DNA of 64,000 nt from Micrasema longulum (taxonomy: Eukaryota > Arthropoda > Insecta > Trichoptera > Brachycentridae), in contig JAGVSM010002416.1 of assembly GCA_022494885.1 (NCBI GenBank), positions 150,599 through 214,598 on the forward strand, read 5' to 3'. Position numbers and translations under genes: made by a program. Positions within the stretch are counted from its first letter, which is position 1. Each line of letters starts with the position of its first letter. The notes beneath the pieces were generated by a model that was given only the letters and a program-made list of their open reading frames with translations, made no database searches and had not been told where the DNA came from. Shown piece by piece: positions 63,766-64,000 of this stretch.

Positions 63766-64000
63766 AGGCGTTCAGTGGATGTTATGTCTGTACTAAATTC
63801 AATTTGAACCTTATTAATGTACTTTTACACTATACATATACGTACCAGTTTCCCTTTAGGCTAATTTAACGAGCGGGTAAAAGTCAAACCTATTCTGAAA
63901 TACAAAAATACTTTTATTTCTAAAATGTAATGACTTGGAGATGTGGTACCACGGAGTTGAATATACCTAGGTATTTTAATTATCTATTTAAACACCATTA
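63766..64000. other. unassigned window end
   Basis: No supported feature. Confidence 0.4.

Overview
The window is non-coding, AT-rich animal DNA built almost wholly from decayed transposable elements. I found no intact gene: no conserved exon chain, no rRNA, no functional tRNA gene and no bacterial-style operon. tRNA-derived SINEs, many LINE 3' ends, hairpin MITEs and the style of the LINE reverse-transcriptase tails point to an arthropod, most likely an insect. I cannot name the species. The longest open frames are chance frames or LINE C-terminal tails.

Family names used here are working labels. SINE-1 to SINE-4 are four tRNA-derived families with box A/box B-like heads. LINE-A to LINE-F are families of reverse-transcriptase C-terminal ends with 3' UTRs and A-rich tails. 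TIR-1, TIR-2, Rep-F, Rep-H, Rep-I, Rep-K and Rep-N are short DNA elements with inverted ends or recurring sequence. Rep-G is a short motif that occurs singly and in two arrays. Pal-J and several unrelated palindromes carry a hammerhead-like core.

Layout. 0-10 kb: SINE-3, SINE-1, TIR-1, a LINE with a complete 3' end (2.6-3.7 kb), Rep-F, a LINE-D inside Rep-F (5.7-6.1 kb), a hairpin-bearing TIR-1 (7.85-8.18 kb), a mariner-like MITE (8.34-8.70 kb) and a Rep-G array. 10-20 kb: a three-level nest (Rep-F, SINE-1, LINE-E tail), MITEs, SINE-2, a LINE, Rep-I, Rep-N, LINE-D, a second Rep-G array and a Pal-J element. 20-30 kb: LINE-A copies, Rep-F split by LINE-E, a second mariner-like MITE inside a LINE-A tail, a palindrome at 27 kb and a SINE-1 split by a 0.75 kb insert. 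30-45 kb: microsatellites, SINEs, palindromes, Pal-J, Rep-K, Rep-H with a 114 bp tandem duplication, and LINE and SINE-4 nests. 45-64 kb: Rep-H, LINE tails, a palindrome split by SINE-3 (49 kb), GC-rich unassigned blocks, a dense SINE/MITE cluster (56.5-59.4 kb), LINE-A, an RTE-like LINE, another LINE and a third TIR-1.

The most interesting signal is a recurring RNA-like layout, CTGANGA, one base, a stem-loop, GAAAC, then a short palindrome. It occurs in at least six elements whose sequences are otherwise unrelated, and the stem bases differ while pairing is kept. It resembles a hammerhead ribozyme core of the kind reported in Penelope-like retroelements. The extra base before the stem and the very short third helix mean activity is unproven. 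Nested insertions and target duplications also allow a relative dating of the families.
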